DNA from: Selaginella tamariscina
Lineage: Eukaryota; Streptophyta; Lycopodiopsida; Selaginellales; Selaginellaceae
NCBI GenBank assembly: GCA_003024785.1
Contig: PUQB01000018.1
Location: 367,717 to 431,716 of the forward strand
Reading direction: 5' to 3'
Length of the DNA stretch: 64,000 bases
Part shown: positions 63,974-64,000 of the stretch, one piece after another
How the letters are laid out: each line of letters starts with the position of its first letter
Numbering within the stretch: position 1 is the stretch's first letter
The notes under the pieces: generated by a model
The model's input: only the letters and a program-made list of their open reading frames with translations
Databases searched by the model: none
What the model was told of the DNA's origin: nothing
Position numbers and translations under genes: made by a program

Positions 63974-64000
63974 ATGTATATCGTATCCGTGACGCATATA

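Overview
The window is nuclear DNA of a land plant. It holds intron-containing genes with GT-AG splice sites, pentatricopeptide-repeat (PPR) genes, dehydrins, a sphingolipid reductase, a DOMON/cytochrome b561 protein, Ty3/gypsy retroelements and an hAT transposon. All of this sits in a very AT-rich background full of (TG)n(AG)n microsatellites. PPR sequence occurs at four loci, and the PPR gene at 4.5-6.3 kb is built almost only of consecutive ~31-residue S-type motifs with AYAQNGHLEEA-like cores. That style recalls lycophytes such as Selaginella, or other seed-free plants; this is an inference and no species is claimed.

Layout. 1.4-4.0 kb: two tandem dehydrin-like (LEA group 2) genes, the second behind a promoter with five ACGTGGC (ABRE) cores. 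4.5-6.3 kb: PPR gene. 6.4-7.8 kb (minus): 3-ketodihydrosphingosine reductase-like gene. 8.4-10.7 kb (plus): DOMON-cytochrome b561 gene, sharing a ~600 bp divergent upstream region with the reductase. 11.2-12.3 kb: unrecognised coiled-coil/transmembrane gene. 12.8-13.3 kb: small, clean three-exon gene with a transit-peptide-like N-terminus. 14-17 kb: AT-rich repeats. 17.0-21.9 kb: Ty3/gypsy element with 205-bp LTRs. 22.3-24.5 kb and 27.1-27.5 kb: PPR pseudogene and a partial copy of it. 28.4-32.2 kb: degraded minus-strand Ty3/gypsy element. 32-48 kb: AT-rich duplicated blocks, a ~260-bp-arm inverted repeat, and a PPR pseudogene partly copied as an inverted repeat. 48.9-52.6 kb: structurally complete hAT element (8-bp target duplication, matching termini, five-exon BED/DUF659 transposase). 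54.5-55.7 kb: 584-bp tandem duplication. 56.6-59.1 kb: unrecognised multi-exon gene-like locus whose pieces recur inverted at 33-35 kb. 60-63.3 kb: second copy of the 39-42.8 kb block, carrying a 67-bp palindromic insertion related to the gypsy LTR. The last 600 bp may begin another gene.

Reading frames of otherwise well-conserved genes are repeatedly broken by what look like one- or two-base losses, often in short homopolymers. In dehydrin 2, one break is shown directly by comparing two internal repeat copies (GGGG versus GGG). This fits uncorrected long-read indels better than true pseudogenisation for the genes in the first 13 kb. The PPR loci at 22-27 kb and 45-46 kb are much more damaged and are called pseudogenes. 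The genes do not form one pathway. The dehydrins with ABREs, and the ABRE/G-box inside the gypsy LTR, share a possible dehydration/ABA regulatory theme.
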